64,000 bases of DNA. Source: Pelagibacterium xiamenense. GTDB taxonomy: Bacteria > Pseudomonadota > Alphaproteobacteria > Rhizobiales > Devosiaceae. The DNA is taken from assembly GCF_021166475.1 (NCBI RefSeq), contig NZ_JAJOYS010000004.1, positions 62,001 through 126,000 of the forward strand, in the 5' to 3' direction. The position numbers were made by a program, and so were the translations under genes. Of this stretch, positions 42,613 through 51,456 are shown piece by piece. The notes beneath the pieces were generated by a model. That model did not search any database and had not been told where the DNA came from. It worked only from the letters and a program-made list of their open reading frames with translations. How positions within the stretch are numbered: the first letter of the stretch is position 1; each line of letters opens with the position of its first letter.

Positions 42613-43317
42613 CTAGCCCCCAAGAAAGCTTTTGGCGACATCGGGGTCGTCGAGCAATTGCTGCCCCGTGCCGGTGAACCGGTTTTGCCCGTTGGCAAGA
42701 ACGAACCCCTTGGTGGCGAACCCGAGCGCCTGGCGCGCATTCTGTTCCACCATCAATATCCCCACGCCCCTGGCGTTGATTTTGACCACTTGTTCGAAAA
42801 TTTCCATCATGTAGCGCGGGCTCAGGCCGGCCGACGGCTCGTCGAGCATGAGAAGCTTGGGCTTGCTCATGAGCGCCCGCCCCATCGCCACCATCTGCCG
42901 CTGACCGCCCGAGAGCTCGCCGGCGTGCTGGCGCCGTTTGGCCTTGAGGTCCGGAAACATCTCGTAGACCTCATCGAGCGTATCCGAGATGTCGTCGCGC
43001 CGGATGAACGCGCCCATTTCGAGGTTTTCGTGCACGCTCATCGAAGTGAAAACGTTGTGCTCCTGCGGGACGAACGAAAGCCCCAGCGGCACCAGCCTGT
43101 CGGCGTCGGAATTGGTGATGTTTTTATCCGCGAACGTCACCGTCCCGCTCGTGACGGTCAAAAGCCCGAAAATGGCCTTGAGGGTCGTGGACTTTCCCGC
43201 ACCGTTCGGCCCCACGATGACGCCGATATCGCTGGCGTCGATCTCGATGTTGACGCCATTGAGAATCGGCGCGCCGCCATAGCCGGCGGTCACATCCCGC
43301 AGTTCGACAAGGCTCAT
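42613..43317 (-). CDS. livF: Branched-chain amino acid-type ABC ATPase, LivF-like
   Basis: This is a 234-residue ABC ATPase. It has Walker A GPNGAGKS near 36-43, a Q-loop PQEHNVF, signature LSGGQRQM near 137-144 and Walker B LLMLDEPSAGLSP near 156-168. The PSAGLSP sequence after Walker B is the LivF/LivG hallmark. ATG 43317 overlaps the livG stop (ATGA). The longer frame upstream to 43437 is shadow of livG. Confidence 0.95.
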   Translation of the reverse strand: MSLVELRDVTAGYGGAPILNGVNIEIDASDIGVIVGPNGAGKSTTLKAIFGLLTVTSGTVTFADKNITNSDADRLVPLGLSFVPQEHNVFTSMSVHENLEMGAFIRRDDISDTLDEVYEMFPDLKAKRRQHAGELSGGQRQMVAMGRALMSKPKLLMLDEPSAGLSPRYMMEIFEQVVKINARGVGILMVEQNARQALGFATKGFVLANGQNRFTGTGQQLLDDPDVAKSFLGG

Positions 43318-44099
43318 TGCACGGCCTCCACCGGCCCGCCGAAATACGCTTCGACGATCGCCGGATTGGCGCGCAATTCCTCCATCGTGCCCTTGGCGAT
43401 GACCTCGCCCTGCGCCATCACGATGACCGGATCGCAAAGCCGCGCGATCAGGTCCATATCGTGTTCGATGACGAAAAAGGTGTACCCCAATTCCTTGTTC
43501 ATACGCTCGATATTGCCTGCCAGATCGTTCAGAAGGGTCTTGTTGACGCCCGCCGCCACCTCGTCGAGCAGCACCACCTGCGCGTCGACCATCATGGTGC
43601 GGCCGAGTTCGAGGAGCTTTTTCTGCCCGCCCGAGAGATTTCCGGCCAGTTCGTTGCGCACATGGCCGAGCTTGAGGAAGTCGATGACCTCGAGCGCCTT
43701 CTGCCGCACTTCGGCTTCGCGCTTTGCGACCCGCGCCGGCTGGAACCAGAGCGCGTTGAGGTTCTCGCCCGGCTGCTCGGGCGGCACCATCATCAGATTT
43801 TCGAGCGCCGTCATGTTGGAGAATTCGTGCGCGATCTGGAAGGTCCGCAGCATACCGAGCGCGAACAGCGCGTGCGGCCGCATGCCGGTCACATCCTGAC
43901 CGTTGAAGATGATCTTGCCGCTCGAGGGCGCGAAATTGCCCGCCACCATATTGAACAGTGTGGACTTGCCCGCGCCGTTCGGACCGATCAGCCCGGTGAT
44001 CGAACCGCGCTCGACTTCGAGCGAACAGTTGTTCACCGCAGAAAGGCCGCCAAAACGCTTCGATACGTTACGGACGTCGATTACCGCGTCAAATGACAC
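43314..44099 (-). CDS. livG: Branched-chain amino acid-type ABC ATPase, LivG-like
   Basis: This ABC ATPase heads the livGFHM operon. Walker A is GPNGAGKSTLFN, the LivG-specific segment GMLRTFQIAHEFSNMTALENLMM follows, and the signature reads LSGGQKKLLELG. Walker B is VVLLDEVAAGVN, where Pro is replaced by Val after DE. I use GTG 44099, which gives a family-length 261-residue product and has GAGG upstream. Another GTG at 44150 would add 17 residues with no ribosome site. No substrate-binding protein gene is in the operon. Confidence 0.92.
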   Translation of the reverse strand: MSFDAVIDVRNVSKRFGGLSAVNNCSLEVERGSITGLIGPNGAGKSTLFNMVAGNFAPSSGKIIFNGQDVTGMRPHALFALGMLRTFQIAHEFSNMTALENLMMVPPEQPGENLNALWFQPARVAKREAEVRQKALEVIDFLKLGHVRNELAGNLSGGQKKLLELGRTMMVDAQVVLLDEVAAGVNKTLLNDLAGNIERMNKELGYTFFVIEHDMDLIARLCDPVIVMAQGEVIAKGTMEELRANPAIVEAYFGGPVEAVQ

Positions 44100-44213
44100 C
44101 GTGCCCCAAACCTCGTTTACAATAGTCGCAGATTCAAACGATTCCGGCACTTTCGCCGAAAAATCCGCGGCATCTGTTCATAAGCGGCGCGTCCGGTCAA
44201 CACGTAAGCGTCA

Positions 44214-44576
44214 TCAAAGCGACGCGAGGACCGCTTCCGCTGTGGAGCGGTTGACCGCCAGGGGGATGTCGTAAAGCGTCGCAAGCCTGACCAGCGCCTT
44301 GACGTCGACATCATGAGGCAGCGCCGTCAAGGGATCGACGAAGAAGATGAGGGCGTCGAGTTGGCCTTCGCAGATCATCGCGCCCAATTGCGCATCGCCG
44401 CCGCGCGGGCCGCTTTTGAGCAGCGTGACCGAAAGCCCGGTGCCCTCGGAAACGCGACCGCCTGTCGTGCCGGTGCCGAAAAGCGTAAATGCGCCCAACC
44501 GGTCCCGATGCGTTTGGGCAAAAGCGACCATTTCGTCCTTCATTTCATCGTGGGCGACAAGTCCGATCCGCTTCAT
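44214..44576 (-). CDS. mgsA: Methylglyoxal synthase
   Basis: MgsA converts dihydroxyacetone phosphate to methylglyoxal and phosphate, a bypass of lower glycolysis used under phosphate limitation or sugar-phosphate stress. From ATG 44576 it is 120 residues. The conserved catalytic loop is [12 protein letters not shown] with D61, and D81 ([14 protein letters not shown]), H88 and D91 are the other active-site residues. The N-terminal IGLVAHD and FGTGTTG phosphate loop are typical. It lies directly downstream of a ROK regulator gene on the same strand, 88 bases apart. Confidence 0.95.
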   Translation of the reverse strand: MKRIGLVAHDEMKDEMVAFAQTHRDRLGAFTLFGTGTTGGRVSEGTGLSVTLLKSGPRGGDAQLGAMICEGQLDALIFFVDPLTALPHDVDVKALVRLATLYDIPLAVNRSTAEAVLASL

Positions 44577-44664
44577 TGAAGCCTTTCCTTTGCGCAAGAA
44601 CAGCCCGGGGCATCCGCGCCCTTATGCACGTGCCGGGCACGACTTGCCAAGCGTTCCTTGGGCC

Positions 44665-45861
44665 CTAGCCCTGCGGATCGTATGCAAAGAAGGTTTCAAA
44701 CAGCACGAGGTCCGCCGCACCCATGGCCGCAGCCGACGCGCCCAACTGGCCCTGGATAAGCCGGACGGGACCGCCCGGCGGTGCCGGATGATCGACCATG
44801 GCCACTTCGGTCTGCGCAATGACGGCCTTGATAAGCGATGCCGGCAGCGTGCCGTCGATAACGAAGGTCCCGCAATCGAGGACCGACTGGACGTTATGAA
44901 CGACTTGCGCGAGGGCATGTCCTGCGTCCTCGATCCAGTTTTCAAGCGCCACGCCGGCGTTTTGCCACTCCCAGTCCCGCCCGATGCTCAGAGGAACCTC
45001 GACACCTGCGGCACCGAGCTGCGCCTCGAGTTCTCCCGACCCCGCGACATCCGTCGCCCGGGCGTGCGGGCCGTCCCGCGTACAAATCACCATGGCGCCG
45101 AGATCCGGAGCCTTGCCGTCCCGACCGGTGAACAGGCGCCCGCCAAGCACGACGCCGCCACTCAGCGTATGGCCGAGATGCAGATACCCGAAATCGGCAC
45201 AGTGTGCGGCCATGATCTGCCGGTTCTCCGCGCCACACGCCGCCGCACCGTCGCCGATCTCGCGCACCGGCATCCCCAGCCGCAGGCTCAGCGCGTCGGC
45301 GGCGTCGTGCGCGCGCCAAGCCGCTGCAACCTCTTCGGGCACACCCTTTACGCCCTCCTCGCCGACGCCCACCGACGGCAGCGCCAACCCGAAGCGCAAC
45401 GCCCTGTTGCGCGCTTTGGAAGGCAGTCGATCAAGAAACCGGTCGACGCTCTGGACGATCTGCTCAAGCATCTCGTCGGGATCGGGAAAGGCATATTGCC
45501 AGCTTTCCTCGACAACGATCTTGCCTTCAAGATCGCACAAGACGAGGTCGAACTGCCGCCAGCCCAGCGAACAGCCAAACGCGTATGCGCCCTGCGGATT
45601 GAGATAGATCGGTGTCGCCGGCTGGCCGCGCCGGCCGCGCAGCACCTCCCCGCGACGGATGAGCCGCTGCTCTTCGAGCGATCGCAGGATAACCGAAATC
45701 GTCTGCGCCGCGAGCCCTGTGCGTCGGGACAATTCCGCGTTGAATAGCCCCGGATAGCGGCGCAGCGCGGAAAGAACCACCCGCTCGTTAAACCGCCGCA
45801 GATCCGACTGCGAGCCGCCCCGGTCTACAAAGGTTGGAATATACGGAGATTGTTCGTTCAT
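44665..45861 (-). CDS. ROK-family transcriptional regulator
   Basis: This 398-residue regulator has an N-terminal MarR-like HTH (about 20-75; LFNAELSRRTGLAAQTISVILRSLEEQRLIRR) and a C-terminal ROK (sugar-kinase-like) domain. The ROK zinc signature (C-x-C-G-x2-G-C-x-E) is absent, and the ATP-binding D-x-G-x-T is replaced (FGCSLGWRQFDLVLCDLEG). It is therefore a sugar-responsive repressor or activator rather than a kinase, by inference. It lies upstream of mgsA and may control it. A large gene-free, repeat-rich stretch precedes it. Confidence 0.9.
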   Translation of the reverse strand: MNEQSPYIPTFVDRGGSQSDLRRFNERVVLSALRRYPGLFNAELSRRTGLAAQTISVILRSLEEQRLIRRGEVLRGRRGQPATPIYLNPQGAYAFGCSLGWRQFDLVLCDLEGKIVVEESWQYAFPDPDEMLEQIVQSVDRFLDRLPSKARNRALRFGLALPSVGVGEEGVKGVPEEVAAAWRAHDAADALSLRLGMPVREIGDGAAACGAENRQIMAAHCADFGYLHLGHTLSGGVVLGGRLFTGRDGKAPDLGAMVICTRDGPHARATDVAGSGELEAQLGAAGVEVPLSIGRDWEWQNAGVALENWIEDAGHALAQVVHNVQSVLDCGTFVIDGTLPASLIKAVIAQTEVAMVDHPAPPGGPVRLIQGQLGASAAAMGAADLVLFETFFAYDPQG

Positions 45862-46446
45862 GCCGCAACCGCGCTGAATACCCCAAATACCCGAGCGACC
45901 CTGGACGAGTGGCCAGCGTCCAATGGTCACTATGTGTTATTTATTGCAAACAAATTTGACTAGGGCAATTGCAGCGCAACCGGTATTTGCCGAAAGTGGA
46001 CAATTTTTCACTGGTTTTTTTACCGCGGGTGCAAGCCGCCAGTCGTCCTTAAGCCTGACGGCGCGTGGAAGCACCCGACTGCCTCCCAGCATCGGGGTTT
46101 CTGATGTGGACGGTATGCGGCGAGACGTTGCCCCATACTGAGTAGATTTAGAGCGAGGCACGCCTCGCCGCATACATCCGGGGTTTTTGGCTTGTCCGCC
46201 CATCTTACAGGCTGGGGTCAATCCCCGCTGGCTTTCGCCAGTACGCCGTCGCAGCGCGACGACCGGCTCTGGTGACGTTTGGGCCTCCGCTGGGACGACT
46301 CCCATCGGACCCGGACCGGCCCCGCCCAAACGTTCGTTGCGCCTGCGCCCATAAAAGCGGGTCCGTATGCAGGAGAATACGTCAGGTTTTTGGGACGGAG
46401 ATAAGTTCGGGCCAAGCCGCTGATTTGAATGGCGTTTCGCCCGCAC
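45862..46446. other. Gene-free stretch rich in inverted repeats (possible ncRNA or repeat element)
   Basis: No convincing gene lies between the ROK regulator and cheY. The first 100 bases are AT-rich and likely hold the ROK promoter. From 46113 the DNA is packed with inverted repeats. GTATGCGGCGAG (46113-46124) pairs with CTCGCCGCATAC (46164-46175), with GCGAGGC/GCCTCGC nested at 46153-46168. Then come GGGG-N5-CCCC, CTGGC-N4-GCCAG and GTCGC-N3-GCGAC. ACGTTTGGGC (46275-46284) pairs with GCCCAAACGT (46324-46333) and encloses TGGGA-N4-TCCCA at 46291-46304. A 169-codon frame on the minus strand is open but has no similarity pattern. Confidence 0.55.
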
Positions 46447-46483
46447 AAAAGCAAAGGCCGCCGCCCGCTATGGGCAGCGGCCT
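46447..46483 (-). terminator. Intrinsic terminator of cheY (second copy)
   Basis: AGGCCGC (46455-46461) pairs with GCGGCCT (46477-46483), extended by CGCCC/GGGCA, and on the minus strand is followed by TTTGCTTTTGTG. It lies 24 bases after the cheY stop and ends the receptor-cheR-cheB-cheY unit. Confidence 0.85.
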
Positions 46484-46506
46484 ATCGGAAGAGGCCGGCG
46501 AGCGTG

Positions 46507-46896
46507 TCAGGACAGCGCGCCGATCACCGCCTCGATGCGCTTTTTCATCGTCGCCGCATCGAACGGCTTGATGATGTAGTTGTTGACCCCGCACTCGATG
46601 GCTTCCTTGACCTGTTCCTTGTCCGAACGCCCGGTTGCCATGATGAACGGCATGCCCTGCGTGCGCGGATGCTTGCGGATGACCTTCAGAAGGGTCAGTC
46701 CGTCCACATCCTCCATGTTCCAGTCCGAAATAATCAGATCGACATTGGTCTTCTCGAGCTTGGTGAGCGCATCGCGGCCGGACTTTGCCTCGACGATGTC
46801 CTTAAAGCCCAACTGCGTGAGAATGTACTTACAGATGCCCCGCATCGACTGCTGGTCATCCACGATCAAAACGCTGACTGCACTGGCCTTAGGCAT
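46507..46896 (-). CDS. cheY: Chemotaxis response regulator CheY (second copy)
   Basis: This is a 129-residue single receiver domain. The acidic pair is D13-D14, phosphoacceptor D58 in LIISDWNMEDVDG, T88 in IMATGRS and K110 in IIKPF. The SDWNM sequence around D58 is the mark of CheY proteins that bind the flagellar switch. By position, after cheR-cheB, it corresponds to the second CheY of the sinorhizobial cluster, the one that acts on the motor there; that assignment is inferred. ATG 46896 is chosen over an extended frame to 46944. The 96-base gap after cheB may contain its own promoter. Confidence 0.93.
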   Translation of the reverse strand: MPKASAVSVLIVDDQQSMRGICKYILTQLGFKDIVEAKSGRDALTKLEKTNVDLIISDWNMEDVDGLTLLKVIRKHPRTQGMPFIMATGRSDKEQVKEAIECGVNNYIIKPFDAATMKKRIEAVIGALS

Positions 46897-46992
46897 TGGT
46901 TCCCCAGCTTGTGAACCCGGGCGTCCCTCCGGGGGTGATATCAAACGGCGAGATTAGGCACGAACGGTTACCATACTCTCAACCAAGGTGAT

Positions 46993-48039
46993 TTAGGCCG
47001 CCGACTTGAGGCGCATGAGTGCCTGCACGAGGCGAGCCGCGATCTTTTCCACCGGGGCTTCCTCGACCACCGCGCCGATCTCGGCGGCGACTTTGGGCAT
47101 TCCGTAGATCAAGGCCGACCCTTTGGCCTGCCCCATCGTGAATGCCCCCGCCTCGCGCATGGCCTTGAGCCCGTTGGCGCCATCCCGACCCATGCCGGTC
47201 AGGATGGCCCCGACGGCCATCGGCCCCACGACCTTGGCGACCGAGGCGAACAGAACGTCGACGCTGGGCCGATGCCCCGACGTCGCCTCGTCCTGGGTGA
47301 CGCGGCACTTGAGCTGCCCCGAGGTCTTTTCGATCCTCAAATGATAGTCGCCCGGCGCGACATAGGCCGTGCCCGGTTCGAGCGCGAGCCGGTCGGTCGC
47401 CTCGACGACCGTGACCGGCACCAGATCGTTGAGCCGCGCCGCGAACCGCGTGGTGAACCCCTTGGGCATGTGCTGGGCGATGACGATGGGTGGACAATCC
47501 CTGGGAAAGGCCGAAAGCACCTGGCGGATCGCCTCGACACCGCCTGTCGACGCACCGATGGCAATGAGCGCCCCGGACGGCGCGGCGGCCGTCTTGATGG
47601 GCATGTCAGGGGGGCTGGCCCGCACGGTGGTGTGCGCCCGCACGTCGCTCGCCGCCGCATGCCGGACCTTTTCGCGCAAGGTCGCGCCGAACGCGTCGAT
47701 CCCGCCATCGAGCTCGGCCCCGGGCTTGGCGACGAAATCGACGGCTCCCAGCTCGAGCGCCAGCATGGTTTCGCTCGCGCCCTTCTTGGTCAGCGTCGAC
47801 ACCATCACAACCGGCATGGGCCGCAGCCGCATGATCTTTTGCAGGAACGCCAGCCCGTTCATATTGGGCATTTCGATATCGAGAGTGACGACATCGGGAT
47901 TGAGGGCCTTGATCTTGTCGCGCGCATCGAGCGGATCGTGTGCGGTGCCGACCACCTGAATATCGCCGTCCTGCGCCAGCGTCTTGCTGAGGACCTCCCG
48001 GATCAGCGCCGAGTCGTCGACGACGAGAACCTTAATCAT
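46993..48039 (-). CDS. cheB: Chemotaxis-specific protein-glutamate methylesterase CheB
   Basis: CheB removes methyl groups from chemoreceptors during adaptation. The 348-residue protein has a receiver domain with phosphoacceptor D54 (VTLDIEMPNM) and a catalytic domain with triad S164 (GASTGG), H190 (IAQHMP) and D286 (TGMGRDGA). The linker is about residues 125-155. It overlaps the cheR stop by 4 bases and is co-transcribed with cheR and the receptor-like gene. Confidence 0.96.
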   Translation of the reverse strand: MIKVLVVDDSALIREVLSKTLAQDGDIQVVGTAHDPLDARDKIKALNPDVVTLDIEMPNMNGLAFLQKIMRLRPMPVVMVSTLTKKGASETMLALELGAVDFVAKPGAELDGGIDAFGATLREKVRHAAASDVRAHTTVRASPPDMPIKTAAAPSGALIAIGASTGGVEAIRQVLSAFPRDCPPIVIAQHMPKGFTTRFAARLNDLVPVTVVEATDRLALEPGTAYVAPGDYHLRIEKTSGQLKCRVTQDEATSGHRPSVDVLFASVAKVVGPMAVGAILTGMGRDGANGLKAMREAGAFTMGQAKGSALIYGMPKVAAEIGAVVEEAPVEKIAARLVQALMRLKSAA

Positions 48040-48896
48040 GCTGCGTCCTTTGCGCTGGAATTGGCCTTGAGCTGATAGATCGTCTTGCCCACCAGCCTGA
48101 AGCCATTGGAAACCGCCTGCAGGTTTTCCGAATGACCGATATAGAGAAAGCCGTCCGGGGCGAGCACCTTGCCGAGCTTGTCGAACATCTGCCCCTGGGT
48201 AGGTTTGTCGAAATAGATCGCGACGTTCCGGCAGAAGATCGCGTCGAACGGTCCCTTGAAGGGCAGCGGTGCCATGAGGTTGAGCACCTTGAACGTCATG
48301 AGCGATTTGACCGGCGCCGGGATGCGCACCGTACCGTCGGCGCCGCGCTCAAAAAGCGCTGTGCGCTGGGCGGAAAGTCCGGAAAGCTCGTTGGCGGGAT
48401 AGACCCCGGCCGCGGCCTTGGCAACGACGCTCGAATCGATGTCGGTGGCCAGAATCTTGAAATCCCAGCGCTTGAGTTCAGGGATCGCGTCGGTCAGACA
48501 CAGCCCGATCGTATAGGGCTCCTGACCCGTCGAGCAGCCCGCCGACCAGATCCGCAGCCGCGGCTGCCCCCGCGCGTTGAGCCGCGGTTTGCGCGCCACC
48601 ACCCCGCGTATGTGCGTCACGAGATGCTCGAAATGGTGGTCCTCACGGTAAAACCGCGTGAGATTGGTCGTTAACGCGTTGACGAATTCCTGATTGTCCG
48701 CCTCCGTTCCGGAAGCTTCCAGATAATCGACGTAGCTGTCGAAGCTCTTGAGCCCGAGCCGCCGCAGGATTTTCGACAGCCGCGACACCACAAGCGTGCG
48801 CTTGGCGTCCGAAAGCGAAATCCCCGCGATCTTGTAGACCCGCGCCCGAATGCGCGAAAATTCCTTCTCACTCAGCGCGATTTCGCCGTTGTCCAT
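48036..48896 (-). CDS. cheR: Chemotaxis protein methyltransferase CheR
   Basis: CheR adds methyl groups to receptor glutamates using S-adenosylmethionine. The 286-residue protein has the helical N-terminal domain (about 5-80), [16 protein letters not shown] near 77-92, the SAM motif [20 protein letters not shown] near 115-134, and [11 protein letters not shown] near 222. No C-terminal TPR or pentapeptide-binding extension is seen beyond the normal beta subdomain. Its start lies 25 bases inside the upstream receptor-like gene. Confidence 0.96.
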   Translation of the reverse strand: MDNGEIALSEKEFSRIRARVYKIAGISLSDAKRTLVVSRLSKILRRLGLKSFDSYVDYLEASGTEADNQEFVNALTTNLTRFYREDHHFEHLVTHIRGVVARKPRLNARGQPRLRIWSAGCSTGQEPYTIGLCLTDAIPELKRWDFKILATDIDSSVVAKAAAGVYPANELSGLSAQRTALFERGADGTVRIPAPVKSLMTFKVLNLMAPLPFKGPFDAIFCRNVAIYFDKPTQGQMFDKLGKVLAPDGFLYIGHSENLQAVSNGFRLVGKTIYQLKANSSAKDAA

Positions 48897-50464
48897 CCCC
48901 GACCCGTCTCCTGTTCCGCGAAGGCGCCTTCGTCCCGCGCGTTTGCCATTGTCGTGCCGCTGGCCCGTGCCAGCGCGTCGCGCTGGTCCCCGGCCTGGCC
49001 CTCAAGGGCGGTGATTTCGGCAAGTGCCGCCTCGACCGCCTCGGCACCCGTCCCCAGCGCGGTTCCGATCATCTGCGTTTCATCACTTAAATTCAGTAAA
49101 TGCGCATCGATATCGTCGAGCAACCGCGCCAGTGATTCGGCCTGGGCGGTATCGGCTTCGGCGCTCTCGAGCCCTTTTTTGATGAGCGCCCGGATCTCCT
49201 TGCTCGCCCGGGCGCTCGCCTGGGCAAGCTCGCGCACCTCGGCAGCGACCACTGCAAAGCCCGCACCCTTCTCGCCCGCCCGCGCAGCCTCGACCGCGGC
49301 GTTCAGGGCCAGGAGATTGGTGCGGAACGAAATGTCCTCTATCCCGCCCATGAGCGTATCGATCTGCTCGGACAATGCCTGCGCCTGGGCAAGACGCTCA
49401 AGGCCCGTACGCGCCGCTGCGCCGGCCTGCTCCGACACCGTGCGGGTCTTGCCGCCGTTCGCGAACAGGGCGGACGCCGCGCCGCTGCTTTTCACCAGCG
49501 CGTCGCGCGCGGCATCGGCGGAGGTCCGCGCGGCGTCGGCGGATTGCATCAGCGCATCCGCACGGTGCGCGCACAATTCGACGAGCCGCCCCACCTCGGC
49601 GAGCTTTTGCTGTTCGCGCGCCCGCAATTGCGCTTCCATATCGCGCTCTCCGGCGACCTCGGACAGCGCTGTGGCCAGCGCCCTGACCTCTCGGGCCAAC
49701 CCGGTATTGGCCGGCAACACATCGGCGCGGCCCTCGGTTTCGATGAGGGTCCGGATTGCGGTGACGCTGTCGTCGAGCGTGGCGAGCGCAGTGTTGAGCG
49801 GCGCGAGATCGGGGTTGGCGTCGAGCCGCTCACGCGCGAACCGGAAGCCGGTCTGCCCGCCGGTCAACGCATCGGTGAAAGCGGCTAGGTCGTCCCTAGC
49901 CATAACCGCGCCCGGCCGGTCGAACTCGACGAGCCAGCGCGCACCCGCAAGCGGCACGGTACGCGCGCGGTAGACGCGATCGCAAAGACGGACTTCGGTT
50001 TCGGACGGCGCATCGCCGAACACCTGCCCCGCCCCCAGAAGCACACGTGCGTCCGTGACGCTCCCGGCGGCCAGCGCAAGGCCGGCGGTTGCCTTGACCA
50101 CCTTGCCCTCGGCATCGGCAATCAACGCGAAGCGTTCGAGCGCTTCGAACCCGGCCTTGTAGGTCAGCGCCCGCTCGAGCCGGGCACAAAGATTGGCGGC
50201 GATCGCCTGGACGTGGTCGAGCTCCCTGGCGCTGCCGATCGGCCCCGAGCCGACGGCCTCCCCGAGCGCGGACAGTCCCTTGCGGTGCCGCGCCTCGGCA
50301 CGTGCCGCAAGCCAGAGCGTGCATCCGATACCAAGCAATGTTGCGGCACCGATGCCCGAAAGCGTCCATAGGCCCGGCCCGAAGACCGCCCAGAGCGCAA
50401 GGGCGCAGGTCTCCACGGCCAGCCAGACGAGAACGGCAATAACGGCAAGGCGCGTCCGGGACAT
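48872..50464 (-). CDS. Methyl-accepting chemotaxis protein-like transducer
   Basis: This 530-residue protein has two adjacent N-terminal membrane helices (about 6-27 and 33-53) with almost no periplasmic loop. A PAS-like cytosolic region follows (about 100-185), then a long helical signaling domain. The signaling hairpin is at 376-414 ([35 protein letters not shown]). No HAMP domain and no C-terminal CheR-binding pentapeptide are seen. The tiny loop suggests that it senses internal or membrane conditions. The gene starts the cheR-cheB-cheY unit and overlaps cheR by 25 bases. CtrA-like and shared che-region motifs lie upstream. Confidence 0.9.
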   Translation of the reverse strand: MSRTRLAVIAVLVWLAVETCALALWAVFGPGLWTLSGIGAATLLGIGCTLWLAARAEARHRKGLSALGEAVGSGPIGSARELDHVQAIAANLCARLERALTYKAGFEALERFALIADAEGKVVKATAGLALAAGSVTDARVLLGAGQVFGDAPSETEVRLCDRVYRARTVPLAGARWLVEFDRPGAVMARDDLAAFTDALTGGQTGFRFARERLDANPDLAPLNTALATLDDSVTAIRTLIETEGRADVLPANTGLAREVRALATALSEVAGERDMEAQLRAREQQKLAEVGRLVELCAHRADALMQSADAARTSADAARDALVKSSGAASALFANGGKTRTVSEQAGAAARTGLERLAQAQALSEQIDTLMGGIEDISFRTNLLALNAAVEAARAGEKGAGFAVVAAEVRELAQASARASKEIRALIKKGLESAEADTAQAESLARLLDDIDAHLLNLSDETQMIGTALGTGAEAVEAALAEITALEGQAGDQRDALARASGTTMANARDEGAFAEQETGRGWTTAKSR

Positions 50465-50517
50465 CTACCGCCCCCGGCGCGCCGGATATATTGGCGCGAG
50501 CATGGCGCCACACTAGG

Positions 50518-50531
50518 CCGGTTATGGTTAA
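50518..50531 (-). promoter_or_regulatory. Motif TTAACCATAACCGG upstream of the transducer-cheR unit
   Basis: On the minus strand this reads TTAACCATAACCGG, 54 bases before the transducer start. Related strings occur upstream of cheT (51355-51369) and the STAS-cheY-cheA unit (55477-55491). About 30 bases further upstream, TTAG-N7-TTACC (50572-50557) resembles a CtrA site. Function is inferred only from recurrence. Confidence 0.35.
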
Positions 50532-50589
50532 CGCTTTGTGATCGCGCACCGTCCCCGGTAAGGTTTTGCTAAGACCCGTGCGAGCGCCC

Positions 50590-51174
50590 CTAGAAGAGTT
50601 CGATATCGTCCTCGACAGGCTTGACCTTCTGCCTGCTTGCGATCGCGAGTTCCTCGCGCACCAGGCGCGCATTGTCGGTGCTGTCGAGACGCTTGACGAA
50701 GGCCCGCCCCGACTGGGGTTTGAACATCACGCGGCGCGCATAGCTGCCGCCCAGGTCTTCGCTTGCAATCGTATAGCCTTCATCGAGCAGGAAGGCGCGG
50801 ATGAATTCGATGTTCTTGAGCCCCACATCGTTCATGCCCGCGTGGATGTTGCCGCCGCCGAACACCTTGAATTCGAGATTGGCCTTTTTACCCGTGCCCT
50901 TGGTGAGCACCATGTTGATGAGCTGCTCCATGGCGAACGCGCCATAGCGCGCCGATTCGCCGTAGGTGTCGCGCGCCGAGCCCGATTGCGTCGCCAGCAG
51001 GAAGTGGTTCATACCCCCCACTTGCGCCGCGCGGTCGCGCACGCAGGCGCTGATGCACGATCCCAGCACTGTCGAAAACGTGACGTCGCTCTCTTTCGAA
51101 ACCAGGCAGTCGCCCTGATGAACCGTGGTGACGACCCCGCGCGAGAAATCCGCGGGCAATGAGGCAACCGCCAT
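50590..51174 (-). CDS. cheD: Chemoreceptor glutamine deamidase CheD
   Basis: CheD deamidates receptor glutamines to methylatable glutamates. The 194-residue protein has the catalytic Cys C40 in TVLGSCISACV and H57 in GGMNHFLL. Family blocks RYGAFAMEQLINMVL and KVFGGGNIHAGMNDVGLKN follow. It ends DDIELF. It is separated by 125 bases from the downstream transducer gene and is divergent from the CheT-like gene. It probably has its own promoter in the 282 bases to 51457. Confidence 0.95.
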   Translation of the reverse strand: MAVASLPADFSRGVVTTVHQGDCLVSKESDVTFSTVLGSCISACVRDRAAQVGGMNHFLLATQSGSARDTYGESARYGAFAMEQLINMVLTKGTGKKANLEFKVFGGGNIHAGMNDVGLKNIEFIRAFLLDEGYTIASEDLGGSYARRVMFKPQSGRAFVKRLDSTDNARLVREELAIASRQKVKPVEDDIELF

Positions 51175-51354
51175 AAACCTTCGTTCCCTGTCTCGTTTCT
51201 TCCAGCTTTCGCTGTTTACCTTAATGGCTCGAAGGCCAAGTTGAGCCTAAACTCATTTTCTTTGTGTTAATCCGCCGCCGTTATGTGCACCCCCCTGGGC
51301 GACACGTATTGCAAGCCACAATCGCACGCTGAAGCGTTCCATTTTTACGCTCCG

Positions 51355-51369
51355 CTAACCCTAACAGGG
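51355..51369 (+). promoter_or_regulatory. Motif CTAACCCTAACAGGG upstream of the CheT-like gene
   Basis: The 15-base string at 51355-51369 differs by one base from CTAACCATAACAGGG at 55477-55491 and shares the TAACCxTAAC core with 50518-50531. It lies about 90 bases before the CheT-like start, in the divergent interval shared with cheD. Confidence 0.35.
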
Positions 51370-51456
51370 GAAGGGTTTGAGGATCGTGCCTGAGGCAAGT
51401 AACGATTTAGATTTTCAAGGTTAATATCCGCACACGCGTATTCAGGAGAGAATTGC

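Noticed and set aside
46140-46440. tmRNA or RNase P RNA in the structured interval
   Set aside because: No tag-peptide reading frame, tRNA-like ends or conserved RNase P core sequences were found.
45937-46446. 169-codon open frame on the minus strand upstream of the ROK regulator gene
   Set aside because: It has no ribosome site, an odd Arg/Pro/Ser-rich composition, and is filled with inverted repeats. The frame is open because of base composition.
51175-51456. Possible gene in the 282-base interval between cheD and the CheT-like gene
   Set aside because: No frame with a credible start and ribosome site; it reads as a divergent promoter region with the shared che motif.
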